Under the pieces are notes generated by a model. The model searched no databases. It worked only from the letters and a program-made list of their open reading frames with translations, and was not told the DNA's origin. A program made the translations under genes and the position numbers. Below, piece after piece: positions 6,310-15,057 of a DNA stretch of 40,049 bases. The DNA is from a virus: positions 1 through 40,049 of the IMG/VR virus record IMGVR_UViG_3300048928_000245, one strand, 5' to 3'. The first letter of the stretch is position 1. Every line of letters starts with the position of its first letter.

Positions 6310-8066
6310 CAAAAAATCTCCATCCGCCCGGTATTGGCAGTGGTCTGCCCCTCCAGCGGTTCGTTGTGCAATGCGTGAAAGAGCGCCCACGCCAGGTCGG
6401 CGTGGCCGGTGTTGTCGTTGCGGCCGGCGGTGTAGGTGAATTGGCGACCGCCTGCGGTGATGGTCTTGCGGATCGCCATCAGCGACTGAGCCATGTCCGT
6501 CCAGCCGGCGTCGAACTCCAGCCTGCCCCGGTGGATCACGTCGTACGCCTTCAGCACCAGGCAGGTCTTGACCTCAGGCGAATAGCTGAACGTGGTGACA
6601 TTGGGGAAGAATTGGCGCACCAGCTGCGCCACGCCGCTGCCCAGACCGGTGACATCGATCCCGATGTACGTCACCCAGTAGCGGTCGCAGACAGCTTTGA
6701 TCACGCTGGCCTGCGCCGCGAAGTCCATTCCTCGGAATTGGTGACGCTCCAGCACCCGGAACTTGCCCCCTGGTACCAGAGGCGGTGCGACCACCACCAG
6801 GCCCGAGCAATCGCCGGTTTCCGCCGGGTCATACCCCACCCACACCTGGCGGTCGCCGAACGGCCGCATCGCAAACGGCTTGTAGTCCTCGGCCCACTCG
6901 ACCCAGCTGTCGACCATGCAGGGCTGCAACACCGTCAGCGGGAAAATGCTCGCGCCGTCGTCGACGAATTCGCACATGAGCAGGTTCGCGAACGCTTCCG
7001 GGCTGTACTCTCGCCGCAGTTCTTCAATGTCGAACAGGTCGCAACCGCCCTGCTCCGCATCGAGGATGGTGACGATCTGTCGCCACAACCGGTCTTCGCA
7101 AAACCTGCCCTGCTGGAGCGCCCCGTGGGATACGTCGACCTTGGTGTGCTGCGCCGCCGGCTTGCCCTTGTTGAAGCGCTCGCCCGTCCAGAAGGTGTAG
7201 GCCTCATGCGCCATGGTCGACGGCGTCGAGAAGTAGGTTTTGCGCCACTTCTTGTGCATCGCCATCCCCGACGCGACCTTGTTCAATTCCTCAAACTTGA
7301 ACGTCCAGAAGAATTCGTCGAAGTAGAAATTGCCGTGGTAGCCTTGGGCCGTGCGCGCGTTGGTACCGAGAAAAAACAGTTCGGCGCCGTTCGGCAGCAC
7401 GATGGGATCACCGGTCAGCTCGACGCCGATGACCTCGCGGGCAAAAGCCTGGATGTACCCACGGAACAGGTAGGCCTGATTCTTCGACGCCGACAAGAAA
7501 ATCTGATTGCGCCCAGTTTCCAGCGCATCAATAAACGCCTCTCGGGCGAAGTAGTAAGTGGCGCCGATCTGCCGACTTTTGAGGATGACGCGGGTGCGCT
7601 GATTGCCCGCCCGGTGCCAGTCTTTCTGGTAGTCGAAACACCCCTCGATAAACGCTTCACGCAGCAGCTCGATCTGGTCTTCGCTGATGTCGTTTTTCGG
7701 CGTTTTCTTCTTCGGCCCTTCGTTGCGCTTGGCGAGGTTGGGGTTGAGTTCGGTTTCGGTACCGCCACCCTGGAAGCGCTGGATGCGAGCCTGCCGCTCC
7801 AACTGCCGGTGCAGCAGGTCGATCTCTTTGAAGTCCCCGCCGCTCTTGCCTTCCTTGAGGATCAACTGCACCAGACGCGCTTCCAGCGCCCCGCCGATGC
7901 GCTCGACGTTATCCGCCCGGTCCCACTCGTCGCGGGCCTTCCAGCTGTGTAGCGTTTTTTCCTTTTCGCCCGTAGCCTCGGCAATCTCACAGATGCGCCA
8001 ACCCATCCAATACAGAAACTTGGATTGGCGTCGGGGATCGATTGGGAGCATTTCAGTCGTAGTCAT
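6309..8066 (-). CDS. P: Terminase large subunit, ATPase (P2 gpP family)
   Basis: The 585-aa protein packages DNA. It starts with a helix-turn-helix-like segment (WRICEIAEATGEKEKTLHSWK). The ATPase has KSRQIGATYYF as Walker-A-type motif and FYFDEFFW as Walker B. The nuclease half has GYDPAETGD and GIDVTGLGSG. The chosen ATG lies 57 bases from the centre of the Ogr-like site and has no Shine-Dalgarno sequence, so the mRNA may be almost leaderless. Co-transcribed with Q, divergent from O. The long plus-strand frame over this gene is a shadow. Confidence 0.95.
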   Translation of the reverse strand: MTTTEMLPIDPRRQSKFLYWMGWRICEIAEATGEKEKTLHSWKARDEWDRADNVERIGGALEARLVQLILKEGKSGGDFKEIDLLHRQLERQARIQRFQGGGTETELNPNLAKRNEGPKKKTPKNDISEDQIELLREAFIEGCFDYQKDWHRAGNQRTRVILKSRQIGATYYFAREAFIDALETGRNQIFLSASKNQAYLFRGYIQAFAREVIGVELTGDPIVLPNGAELFFLGTNARTAQGYHGNFYFDEFFWTFKFEELNKVASGMAMHKKWRKTYFSTPSTMAHEAYTFWTGERFNKGKPAAQHTKVDVSHGALQQGRFCEDRLWRQIVTILDAEQGGCDLFDIEELRREYSPEAFANLLMCEFVDDGASIFPLTVLQPCMVDSWVEWAEDYKPFAMRPFGDRQVWVGYDPAETGDCSGLVVVAPPLVPGGKFRVLERHQFRGMDFAAQASVIKAVCDRYWVTYIGIDVTGLGSGVAQLVRQFFPNVTTFSYSPEVKTCLVLKAYDVIHRGRLEFDAGWTDMAQSLMAIRKTITAGGRQFTYTAGRNDNTGHADLAWALFHALHNEPLEGQTTANTGRMEIF

Positions 8067-8113
8067 GGCCGCGATGCTGCCGCCCAAGCCTGCGAGTCAG
8101 TAGCGCCGCCCCT

Positions 8114-8132
8114 TGTAGTCCCGCTCTCTACA
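8114..8132. promoter_or_regulatory. Ogr-type late operator between P and O
   Basis: TGTAGTCCCGCTCTCTACA is a TGTA-N11-TACA inverted repeat (extended TTGTAG/CTACAA). Sister sites lie upstream of V and FI. Twenty-two bases beyond TACA, on the O side, a CGCGCGCG block follows, as at the other two. In P2 the Ogr site TGT-N12-ACA is centred at -55; here the gap is one base longer. One site between two divergent late operons could serve both. Confidence 0.75.
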
Positions 8133-8221
8133 ATCCCGTCCCGTTGCCGCAACTCGCGCGCGTCACGACCATGCCCCTCATTGCAACGCACTTAGCGCCC
8201 AACGCATTGAGGATTCCCGGC

Positions 8222-9052
8222 ATGAAGAAATTCCGCAGTAATTGGTTCCGCGTCGCCGTCGAGGGCGCTACCTCTGACAAGCGCACCATCAAACGCAGCT
8301 GGCTGGAACAGGCGGCGAAGAACTTCAATCCAGCCACCTACGGTGCTCGCATCTGGCTGGAGCACTTCCGCAGCCTGTTGCCCGATAGCCCATTCAAAGC
8401 CTACGGCGACGTGCTCGCGGTCAAGACCGAAGAAGTGGAAATCAACGGCCAGAAGAAGCTGGCCCTGTTCGCGCAGGTCGAGCCGACGCCCGATCTGATC
8501 GCCATGAACAAGGCCAAGCAGAAGATTTACACCTCGATCGAAATCGACGACAGCTTCTCGGACACGGGCGAGGCCTACATCGTCGGCCTGGCGGTGACCG
8601 ACTCCCCAGCCAGCCTGGGCACAGACGTACTGTCTTTCTCCGCGCAGAAACCAGAATCCAGCCCGTTCAAAGACCGTCATTACTCCGCGACGTCGATGTT
8701 CACCGAGGCGGTGGAAACCGAGTTGCAGTTTGAGGAAATCGAAGACAAGCCCAGCCTCGGCGCCCAGCTCTTCAGCAAAGTGCAGGCACTGCTCGGCGGC
8801 AAACAGGCGAAGGACGACGCCGAGTTCGCCCAAATCGGCCAGGCCGTCGAAGCGATTGCCGACCACGTCAAAGACCTCCCGGATCAGTTGGCGGCTGAGA
8901 AGAAATTCTCCGGCGAACTGAACACCAAGCTTGAGCAGCTCAGCAAAGACCTGGTCGAGCTGAAAACCACCCTTGGCAACACCCAAGACCACTCCCAAAC
9001 CCAGCGCCCACCGGTAACCGGCGGCGGCAAACAAGCCCTGGCTGAGTTCTGA
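8222..9052 (+). CDS. O: Capsid scaffolding protein/protease (P2 gpO family)
   Basis: The 276-aa protein starts MKKFRSNWFRVAVEGAT with GAGGA upstream; an in-frame upstream extension is rejected. Motifs typical of gpO are present: RTIKRSWLEQAA, YGARIWLEHFR, IYTSIEIDDSF and GLAVTDSPASLGTD (protease region with a conserved Ser). The C-terminal third (about 190-260) is a coiled-coil scaffold. It guides capsid assembly and cleaves itself and the capsid protein. First gene of the O-N-M-L-X late operon. Confidence 0.95.
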   Translation: MKKFRSNWFRVAVEGATSDKRTIKRSWLEQAAKNFNPATYGARIWLEHFRSLLPDSPFKAYGDVLAVKTEEVEINGQKKLALFAQVEPTPDLIAMNKAKQKIYTSIEIDDSFSDTGEAYIVGLAVTDSPASLGTDVLSFSAQKPESSPFKDRHYSATSMFTEAVETELQFEEIEDKPSLGAQLFSKVQALLGGKQAKDDAEFAQIGQAVEAIADHVKDLPDQLAAEKKFSGELNTKLEQLSKDLVELKTTLGNTQDHSQTQRPPVTGGGKQALAEF

Positions 9053-9092
9053 CCTGCGGCCTACACCGCCCAGCCCACTATCGGAGACATCC

Positions 9093-10115
9093 ATGCGTAA
9101 CGACACTCGAAAACTCTTCACCGGCTACCTCAGCCAGGTCGCACTGCTCAACGGCGTTGAATCGGCCACCGCCACATTCAGCGTCGACCCAACCATCCAG
9201 CAGCGCCTGGAAACCAAGATTCAGGAGTCGAGTGAGTTCCTGACCAAGGTCAACGTCATCGGCGTCGATGAACAGGAAGGCGAAAAGGTCGGCCTGGGGG
9301 TGGGTGGCACCGTTGCCAGCCGTACCAACACCAACGTCAAAAAGCGTGAGCCGCGCAGCATCGGCACTCTGTCGAGCGATAAATACAAGGCCGAGCAGAC
9401 CGACTTCGATACCTTCGTCAGCTACAAACAGCTCGACGCCTGGGCCAAGTTCCCGGACTTCCAAACCCGACTGTCCAGCGCCATTGCTCAGCGCCAGGCG
9501 CTCGACCGTATCCAGATCGGTTTCTACGGCGTTTCGGCCGCAGAACAAACCGACCGCACCGCGCACCCGCTGCTGGAAGACGTCAACATCGGTTGGCTCC
9601 AGCAGTACCGCACCCACGCACCCGACCGCGTGCTGAAGGAAGGTGCTGTCGCCGGCAAGATCACCATTGGTAAAACCGGTGACTTCAAGAACATCGACGC
9701 CCTGGTCTACGACGCCATCCAGTTGCTCGACCCTTGGTATCGCCGCAACCCTGGCCTTGTCGTGCTGACCGGCCGCGAACTGGTCCACGACAAGTTCCTG
9801 GCCCTGGTCAACAAGGACCAGGACGCAACCAACACCCTGGCCAGCGACTTGATCATCTCGCAGCGCCGCGTCGGTGGTTTGCCGTTGTACGAGGTGCCGT
9901 ACATCCCCGAAGGCACGATTCTCATCACCACCTTCGCCAACTTGTCGGTGTACTGGCAGATCGGCGGACGCCGCCGCTACCTCAAGGAAGAGCCAGAGTG
10001 GAACCGCGTCAGCAACTTCGAATCGTCGAACGAGGCCTATGTGGTTGAGGAATACGGCCTTGGTTGCCTGCTGGAAAACATCACCCCAGTCGAAGAAGCC
10101 GGCAGCGAGGGTTAA
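9093..10115 (+). CDS. N: Major capsid protein (P2 gpN family)
   Basis: The 340-aa protein has the P2 capsid pattern: MRNDTRKLFTGYLSQVA at the start, PTIQQRLETKIQESSEFL, a DTFVSYKQLDAWAKFPDF block and DPWYRRNPGLVVLTGREL near the middle. It forms the icosahedral shell after trimming by gpO. GGAGA lies 9 bases before ATG. It is 40 bases downstream of O and directly followed by M. Confidence 0.96.
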   Translation: MRNDTRKLFTGYLSQVALLNGVESATATFSVDPTIQQRLETKIQESSEFLTKVNVIGVDEQEGEKVGLGVGGTVASRTNTNVKKREPRSIGTLSSDKYKAEQTDFDTFVSYKQLDAWAKFPDFQTRLSSAIAQRQALDRIQIGFYGVSAAEQTDRTAHPLLEDVNIGWLQQYRTHAPDRVLKEGAVAGKITIGKTGDFKNIDALVYDAIQLLDPWYRRNPGLVVLTGRELVHDKFLALVNKDQDATNTLASDLIISQRRVGGLPLYEVPYIPEGTILITTFANLSVYWQIGGRRRYLKEEPEWNRVSNFESSNEAYVVEEYGLGCLLENITPVEEAGSEG

Positions 10116-10119
10116 CCCC

Positions 10120-10821
10120 ATGGCACTCAGCATCGCCCAAGCCCACCAGCGCCGCGCCCGCGCGGCCATGGAGGCAGCTAAAACGGCACCACAGCAATCC
10201 ATGGCCGGTGCCACCGCCTACGAGCACCAACTGAATCAGTTGCTGCAGGACCGCTTGCGCTTGAAAGCCATCCAGTCCAACGAAGGCAAGGCCGCACTCA
10301 AACTGCAACTGCTACCTGAGTACATCCCGTATGTAGAGGGCGTGCTCCAGGCTGGCAACGGCGCCCAGGACGACGTGATGACCACCGTCATGATCTGGCG
10401 CATCGACGTTGAGGACTACAGAGGCGCCCTGGACATCGCCGACTACGTGCTCAAGCACAAGCTGATCATGCCGGACCGTTTCGAACGCACCACCGGTTGC
10501 CTGGTGGCGGAAGAAATCGCCACCGCAGCACTGAAAGCTCAAAAGGCCAATGGTTCTTTCGACTTGGCGATTCTGCACCGCACGGTAGAGCTGACCGAAG
10601 ACGAAGATATGCCCGATCAAGCCCGCGCCAAGCTGTTCCTGGCGACCGGTCGCGCCACCCTGAACGGCATCACCGCCGAGGAACCCGGTCAACCGGGGCA
10701 GATCCAGGCGGGCATTGATTTGCTCAGGCGCGCCATCGAGTTGCACGACGGATGCGGCGGCAAAAAAGATTTGGACGGCGCCGAACGCCTCCTGAAAAAA
10801 CACGCTGCCACCGGCAGCTAA
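10120..10821 (+). CDS. M: Terminase small subunit/endonuclease (P2 gpM family)
   Basis: This predicts a 233-aa protein beginning MALSIAQAHQRRARAAMEA. The P2 gpM pattern is seen in YEHQLNQLLQDRLRLKAIQS, KLQLLPEYIPYVEGVL, DDVMTTVMIWRIDVEDY and ALDIADYVLKHKL. It pairs with gpP to recognise and cut at cos. The ATG lies four bases after the N stop; a longer upstream frame inside N is not used. The C-terminus carries a helical repeat region (residues about 170-230). Confidence 0.95.
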   Translation: MALSIAQAHQRRARAAMEAAKTAPQQSMAGATAYEHQLNQLLQDRLRLKAIQSNEGKAALKLQLLPEYIPYVEGVLQAGNGAQDDVMTTVMIWRIDVEDYRGALDIADYVLKHKLIMPDRFERTTGCLVAEEIATAALKAQKANGSFDLAILHRTVELTEDEDMPDQARAKLFLATGRATLNGITAEEPGQPGQIQAGIDLLRRAIELHDGCGGKKDLDGAERLLKKHAATGS

Positions 10822-10919
10822 CCGAGCGTCCCCACGCACCCCGCCGGCTCGGGGCGGATCGGCCAGGCCGCTCCTCCTGAACGTGAAGCCCCGACCACCG
10901 GCGATCTATCGGAGCCGTC

Positions 10920-11216
10920 ATGAACACCGCCTTTGCCAATCTCTACCAAAGTGCTTTCACCCCTACGGAATCCGAACGACGCATGTCTGCAGCGGCTGAA
11001 CAGTACGTCGCTGAAACAGAGGCATACGACCGCACCGTCTGCACTGGCCCCGTCATACGCGGCGCCATCATGCCTGCCAACTCGCACGAACGGGGCCTTT
11101 CGAATCGCAACGCTGTTCGGGCGTTTGACTACCTCTGCACGCAACATCCCGAATTCACAACGCAGCAGATCCGGCGTGAGATTACCCGCGCGGACAGCCG
11201 GGGACCTTCCCTATGA
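10920..11216 (+). CDS. Hypothetical protein between M and L
   Basis: The product is 98 aa, begins MNTAFANLYQSAFTP, and has CGGAG 6 bases upstream. It is soluble and mostly helical, with a C-terminal segment FTTQQIRREITRADSRG that could be a helix-turn-helix. I do not recognise a family. It is not part of the P2 order, where L follows M directly. Its stop overlaps the start of L (ATGA), so it belongs to the late operon and is probably made with the virion proteins. Confidence 0.7.
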   Translation: MNTAFANLYQSAFTPTESERRMSAAAEQYVAETEAYDRTVCTGPVIRGAIMPANSHERGLSNRNAVRAFDYLCTQHPEFTTQQIRREITRADSRGPSL

Positions 11217-11674
11217 GCGCATTTGTAGCCAGCGGCACCGTCGCCAGCGGCCACATCAACACCGACCCGTTCTGGCCGTCGATTGACCTGGATAGCCTGC
11301 GCGCCACCCTGCGCATCGACGCCAGCGTCACCCCAGCCCGCTTGGAAACCGCCGTGATCTCTGCCGCTATCAACCTCAACCGCGAGCTGAGTGACTGGCG
11401 AGCAGCTCAACAGGCAGCTGGTTACGCCACGTTGGACGCTGTACCAGGTGATCGGATCAAAGACGTATCGGTAAAGACTCACCTCTACCGCCGCGCGATC
11501 GAGGCCGGTACCGGCGCCGAAGTCTGCGAGCGCTTTCGCGACTACAGCGCCACCAACACCGGCAACAACAAGGCCGAAGAGGTCGCACCGACCATCGATG
11601 ACTACCGCCGCGATCTGCGTTGGGCGGTGCGTGACTTTCTCGAAAAAAGCCGCACCACCGTGGAGCTGATCTGA
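11213..11674 (+). CDS. L: Head completion/stabilisation protein (P2 gpL family)
   Basis: The 153-aa protein shows the gpL pattern: DPFWPSIDLDSLRATLRIDASVTPARL near the start (read in parts), LNRELSDWRAAQ, and the C-terminal DDYRRDLRWAVRDFLEKSR. It closes the portal vertex after packaging. ATGA overlap with the gene before it and with X after it indicates coupled translation. Confidence 0.93.
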   Translation: MSAFVASGTVASGHINTDPFWPSIDLDSLRATLRIDASVTPARLETAVISAAINLNRELSDWRAAQQAAGYATLDAVPGDRIKDVSVKTHLYRRAIEAGTGAEVCERFRDYSATNTGNNKAEEVAPTIDDYRRDLRWAVRDFLEKSRTTVELI

Positions 11675-11886
11675 TGGCCGTCGCCGTCCGCGCCAATCAA
11701 AACGACACCGTCGACGCCCTGTGCTGGCGGTATTACGGCCGAACTGCAGGCGTCACCGAAGCAGTGCTGCAGGCGAACCCCGGCCTGGCCGACTACGGCC
11801 CCGTCCTGCCACAAGGCCTCGTTATCAACATGCCCGAAGCCCAAACCAGCGCGCCCCAACGGCAGATGGTGAATCTATGGGACTGA
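11674..11886 (+). CDS. X: Tail protein X (P2 gpX, LysM-like)
   Basis: This 70-aa protein has the gpX/LysM-like pattern: NDTVDALCWRYYGRT, VLQANPGLADYGPVLPQG, VINMPE. P2 gpX is needed for tail formation. The ATG overlaps the L stop by one base. Confidence 0.93.
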   Translation: MAVAVRANQNDTVDALCWRYYGRTAGVTEAVLQANPGLADYGPVLPQGLVINMPEAQTSAPQRQMVNLWD

Positions 11887-11913
11887 CCCACTGCTACCAA
11901 GGAAACCCACACC

Positions 11914-12267
11914 ATGGCTGATCCAACTTCCAGCGTTGTGTCCGGCCTGCTTATTGGCTTGGGCCTGGCGAGCGTCACGCCAGTCATCGACGACGGGGCG
12001 CTGTTCGGCGCCATCCTCGGCGCTTGGCTGGTCACCAGCACCAAGCGCGACCTCAAGGTCTGGCAGCGCCTGGGCTCTCTGTTCCTATCGGCCGGGGTGG
12101 GCTACCTGTTCGCGCCCATGGCCTTGCAAGCAATCCCGTTCATCACCAGCGGCGGTAGCGCTTTCCTCTGTGCCCTGGTGGTCATCCCGATCAGCATCAA
12201 ACTGATGGTGTGGGTGGAAAAGGCGGATATCTGGGACATCTGGCGTCGCATCCGAGGGGGCACCTGA
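11914..12267 (+). CDS. Holin-like membrane protein
   Basis: The product is 117 aa. Hydrophobic segments at about residues 7-27, 30-43, 57-75 and 80-99 suggest three or four transmembrane helices with a basic C-terminus (WDIWRRIRGG). It lies at the head of the lysis cassette, where phiCTX-like phages carry such a protein, and would make membrane lesions for lysis timing. Which of the two membrane proteins is the true holin cannot be told. Confidence 0.8.
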   Translation: MADPTSSVVSGLLIGLGLASVTPVIDDGALFGAILGAWLVTSTKRDLKVWQRLGSLFLSAGVGYLFAPMALQAIPFITSGGSAFLCALVVIPISIKLMVWVEKADIWDIWRRIRGGT

Positions 12268-12268
12268 T

Positions 12269-12547
12269 ATGCCGAACATCGAACTGGCCGTGCAGTTGAT
12301 CGCGGCAATTGCCTACTTGCTGAGCGCTCTTCGCCTGGCCTGTTACACCCGAGGTGATGCGCGGTACCGGCGCAGCATCTCCCTGCTGGCAAGCCTGTTT
12401 GGCGGAGTGCTCTGCATCTGCGGTCTGGAAATCCTACTGGACCGCCAGCCGACGAGCTTCGGCCAGGCCGCAGCCATCGTGCTGCTCTGCATCCTGATTT
12501 TCCGTTCACGCGGCAACGTCGCCGCCTTGTTGAGGCCCAGTGCATGA
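12269..12547 (+). CDS. Phage holin family membrane protein
   Basis: This 92-aa protein has three hydrophobic stretches (about 7-22, 37-55, 66-80), fitting a three-helix holin. It starts one base after the previous stop and overlaps the muramidase by ATGA. It is the second of the tandem membrane proteins and could be holin, antiholin or an accessory. Confidence 0.82.
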   Translation: MPNIELAVQLIAAIAYLLSALRLACYTRGDARYRRSISLLASLFGGVLCICGLEILLDRQPTSFGQAAAIVLLCILIFRSRGNVAALLRPSA

Positions 12548-13389
12548 CCACCACCCTTCGCCACGGCGACCGCTCGCAGGCGGTGCTTATTCTGCAAAAG
12601 AACCTCAACAGGTACGGTGCCAACCTGGTACCGGACGGCCACTACGGTGACGCCACCGAGATCGCCGTACGCGCCTACCAGTTGAAAGTTGGCTTGGTAG
12701 CCGATGGCGTTGCCGGCACCAAGACCCTATCCAGCCTGTCAGGCGGCGACTGTGCCCAACTGCTGCGCAACCACGACTTGGTGACCGCTGCTGAACGCCT
12801 CGGCGTGCCGCTGGCGACTATCTACGCCGTCAACGAAGTGGAATCGAAAGGCAAAGGCTTCCTGGAAAACGGCAAGCCAGTGATCCTGTTCGAGCGGCAC
12901 GTCATGTACCGACAGCTCGCGAAGGTTCGACACCCAGGGGATGATCCGGCGGAGATCAAGCGGCATGCCGATGAACTCGCCGCGACCAATCCCGCCCTGA
13001 TCAACCCGAAGGCCGGTGGTTATGTCGGCGGAACCGCCGAGCACCAGCGCCTGGCCATGGCCCGCCAGATCGACGACACGGCCGCGCTGGAATCGGCCTC
13101 CTGGGGCGCCTTCCAAATCATGGGCTATCACTGGCAACGTCTTGGCTATGCAAGCGTGCAGGACTTTGTGGCGGCAATGAGCGCCGGCGAATCGCAGCAA
13201 TTCGATGCCTTCACCCGCTTCATCGAGACGGACCCGATGCTGCACAAGGCCCTGAAGGCCCGCAAATGGGCCGAGTTTGCACGTCTCTACAACGGGCCGG
13301 ACTACCTGCGCAATCTCTACGACACCAAGCTTCAGCGAGCCTATGAGCGGCACGCCAGCTGCGAGTGCGGAAAAGGGGTGGCGGCATGA
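12544..13389 (+). CDS. Endolysin, N-acetylmuramidase with peptidoglycan-binding domain
   Basis: The 281-aa protein has an N-terminal PG_binding_1 domain (about 8-65: GDRSQAVLILQKNLNRYG, DGHYGDATEIAVRAYQ). A C-terminal DUF3380-type muramidase follows (about 75-265), with IYAVNEVESKGKGFL carrying the likely catalytic Glu100, FERHVMYR and SWGAFQIMGYHW. There is no signal peptide, so release depends on the holin. Confidence 0.95.
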   Translation: MTTTLRHGDRSQAVLILQKNLNRYGANLVPDGHYGDATEIAVRAYQLKVGLVADGVAGTKTLSSLSGGDCAQLLRNHDLVTAAERLGVPLATIYAVNEVESKGKGFLENGKPVILFERHVMYRQLAKVRHPGDDPAEIKRHADELAATNPALINPKAGGYVGGTAEHQRLAMARQIDDTAALESASWGAFQIMGYHWQRLGYASVQDFVAAMSAGESQQFDAFTRFIETDPMLHKALKARKWAEFARLYNGPDYLRNLYDTKLQRAYERHASCECGKGVAA

Positions 13390-13589
13390 TCGACTTCGAA
13401 GCGGTTCAAAAACTGAGAGTGCAGGACGGTGACCTTTTGGTGGTACCGGAATCGACCGAACAGGAAGACATGGTGCAGCTGGCCGAGTGCATCCAGCTGA
13501 TGAACAACGCAAGAGCAGTAATCGTACGCGGCCCGATTAAACGGCTCGACACCGCTACCATGAACAAACTCGGCTGGTACCGGGCGTGA
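13386..13589 (+). CDS. Small conserved lysis-cassette protein, unknown
   Basis: The product is 67 aa, beginning MIDFEAVQKLRVQDGDLLVV. ATG overlaps the muramidase stop (ATGA) with AAGGGG upstream. It is soluble, with an alternating beta/helix look (GDLLVVPEST, ARAVIVRGPIKRLD). Its stop overlaps the i-spanin start. Small proteins of this kind are common here in Pseudomonas P2-like phages, but I know no function. Confidence 0.75.
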   Translation: MIDFEAVQKLRVQDGDLLVVPESTEQEDMVQLAECIQLMNNARAVIVRGPIKRLDTATMNKLGWYRA

Positions 13590-14029
13590 GCACCCTGCGC
13601 CAGGCTCTGTACGGCATTGCGCTGCTCGGTGCCCTGGCGCTGCTGATCTGGGGCCAGCAACAGCGCATAGACGCCGCCGAGGGCAAAGCCGCGCGGGCAA
13701 ATGACGTCGCCAAAACAGCCCGCGAAGACGCGAACCGTAACCTGGCCACCGTCAACACTCTCACCACCACCCTGCAGCAGGAACGCGAAAGCCAGTCCGC
13801 TCTGCGCGCCCAGCAGGACCTGCTGCGCCAGGCCCTGGCAAAGCGCGCACGAACCATAGAGGAACTGAAACGTGAAAACGACGAACTACGCGACTGGGCT
13901 GCTCGGCCTCTCCCTGACGCTGCTCGCCGGCTGCGTGAGCGCCCCGCCCTCACCGGCGCCGCAGCTTACCGTGACTGGCTGTCCGGCCGTGGTGCCGTGC
14001 CAACTGCCAGCGACAAGCCCGCTCGTTAA
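13586..14029 (+). CDS. i-spanin (LysB/Rz-like)
   Basis: The 147-aa protein starts at GTG overlapping the previous stop. It has one N-terminal membrane helix (about residues 8-22, YGIALLGALALLIWG). A long periplasmic coiled coil follows (about 25-110, e.g. TTTLQQERESQSALRAQQDL). With the lipoprotein encoded inside its 3' half it should fuse inner and outer membranes at lysis. Confidence 0.92.
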   Translation: MSTLRQALYGIALLGALALLIWGQQQRIDAAEGKAARANDVAKTAREDANRNLATVNTLTTTLQQERESQSALRAQQDLLRQALAKRARTIEELKRENDELRDWAARPLPDAARRLRERPALTGAAAYRDWLSGRGAVPTASDKPAR

Positions 14030-14129
14030 TGGCGACCAGTTGACCGATCAGGACCGCGTCGAAGCCGCCTGGGCCGAGTGCGCCGCCCAGGTCGACATGG
14101 TCTACAAGCACCAGCAGGCCCACCCATGA
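13872..14129 (+). CDS. o-spanin lipoprotein (LysC/Rz1-like), nested
   Basis: An 85-aa lipoprotein starts at GTG inside the i-spanin gene in another frame and runs 100 bases past it. The signal ends with a lipobox LLAGC (Cys21), followed by a proline-rich stretch (SAPPSPAPQ) typical of Rz1. It is outer-membrane anchored. Its stop overlaps the gpR start. Confidence 0.92.
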   Translation: MKTTNYATGLLGLSLTLLAGCVSAPPSPAPQLTVTGCPAVVPCQLPATSPLVNGDQLTDQDRVEAAWAECAAQVDMVYKHQQAHP

Positions 14130-14608
14130 ACAAGCCCGAAAGTCTGCGCGCCCACCTGCTGGCCACCGTTGCCGACTTGCAGCACAACCCTGACCTTTTG
14201 CTGATTTTCATCGACAACGGCAAGGTGCGCTGCACCGCTGCCGCGACCCTTTCTTTTGAGTACAGCTACGATCTGCAGATCATCTTGACCGCCTTCGCGG
14301 GGCACCCTGACAGCGTGATGCTGCCCGTGCTGGGATGGATCAGTATCAACCAACCGGAACTGCTGGAAAACTACGAAAAGATGCAGAACGGTATTCAGTT
14401 CGAAGCCGACATTCTTGATAAGGACAAGGTAGATCTCGGCCTTACATTGCGCCTGACAGAGCGGGTGGTGGTAGGCACGGATGCTCAAGGCAACACGACC
14501 GTGAAGCATGCCGGCGAGCCGCAGCGAGTGGCGGGTTACCTCGACCCGAATTGGATACCGGGTTCCCAAAGCAATGCCAGCGAATGGATGGTTCCAGATG
14601 ACAAATAA
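14126..14608 (+). CDS. R: Tail completion protein (P2 gpR family)
   Basis: The 160-aa protein begins MNKPESLRAHLLATV. Typical gpR features are PDLLLIFIDNGKVRCTA, LSFEYSYDLQIILTAFAG and the C-terminal AGYLDPNW. It completes the tail tip that joins the head. ATGA overlap with the o-spanin fixes the start; a longer upstream frame is rejected. Confidence 0.93.
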   Translation: MNKPESLRAHLLATVADLQHNPDLLLIFIDNGKVRCTAAATLSFEYSYDLQIILTAFAGHPDSVMLPVLGWISINQPELLENYEKMQNGIQFEADILDKDKVDLGLTLRLTERVVVGTDAQGNTTVKHAGEPQRVAGYLDPNWIPGSQSNASEWMVPDDK

Positions 14609-15056
14609 GCTTGAAGCGCTGGAGACCTGGGCGTCCGGGCTGCTTGAGCAGCTGCAGCCAAGTGCGCGCAATCAACTCGCTCGCACCATCGCCCAGGAAC
14701 TACGGCGCAGCCAGCAAAAGCGGGTACTGACCCAAAAAAACCCGGATGGCAGCAAGTTCGCACCACGGAAAAAGCGGGACTTGCGCGGCAAGCAAGGCCA
14801 TATCCGGCGTAAGGCTGAGATGTTCAAAAAGCTGCGTACCGCGACCTACATGAAAGCCCGAGGCGATAGCAACGCCATTACGGTGGGTTTCACCGGGCGA
14901 ATCTCCCGAATCGCCAGGGTTCACCAGTTCGGATTGAAAGACCGCGCTGAGCGTGGAGCACCGGAGGTGCGATATGAACAACGTGAAGTTCTGGGATTCA
15001 CCGATGCGGACCTGGATTTGATCCGCGATGAACTGCTGAGTCATTTCACAAACTGA
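14598..15056 (+). CDS. S: Phage virion morphogenesis/tail completion protein (P2 gpS family)
   Basis: The 152-aa protein begins MTNKLEALETWASGLLEQL. Family motifs are ARTIAQELRRSQQKRVLTQK, NPDGSKFAPRK and ARVHQFGLKDR. It overlaps the R stop by 11 bases. It is the last gene of the head/lysis operon; the next gene converges on it from the other strand. Confidence 0.94.
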   Translation: MTNKLEALETWASGLLEQLQPSARNQLARTIAQELRRSQQKRVLTQKNPDGSKFAPRKKRDLRGKQGHIRRKAEMFKKLRTATYMKARGDSNAITVGFTGRISRIARVHQFGLKDRAERGAPEVRYEQREVLGFTDADLDLIRDELLSHFTN

Positions 15057-15057
15057 T

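Noticed and set aside
6255-7952. 565-aa plus-strand open frame over the terminase
   Set aside because: It is antisense to the well-recognised terminase P, has low-complexity Arg/Ala/Val-rich composition and no ribosome-binding site; GC-rich codons keep this frame open by chance.
9078-10214. 378-aa minus-strand open frame over the capsid gene
   Set aside because: Shadow of gpN on the other strand, without motifs or start signal. Similar shadows over O, I, T and the C5 methyltransferase were left out for the same reason.
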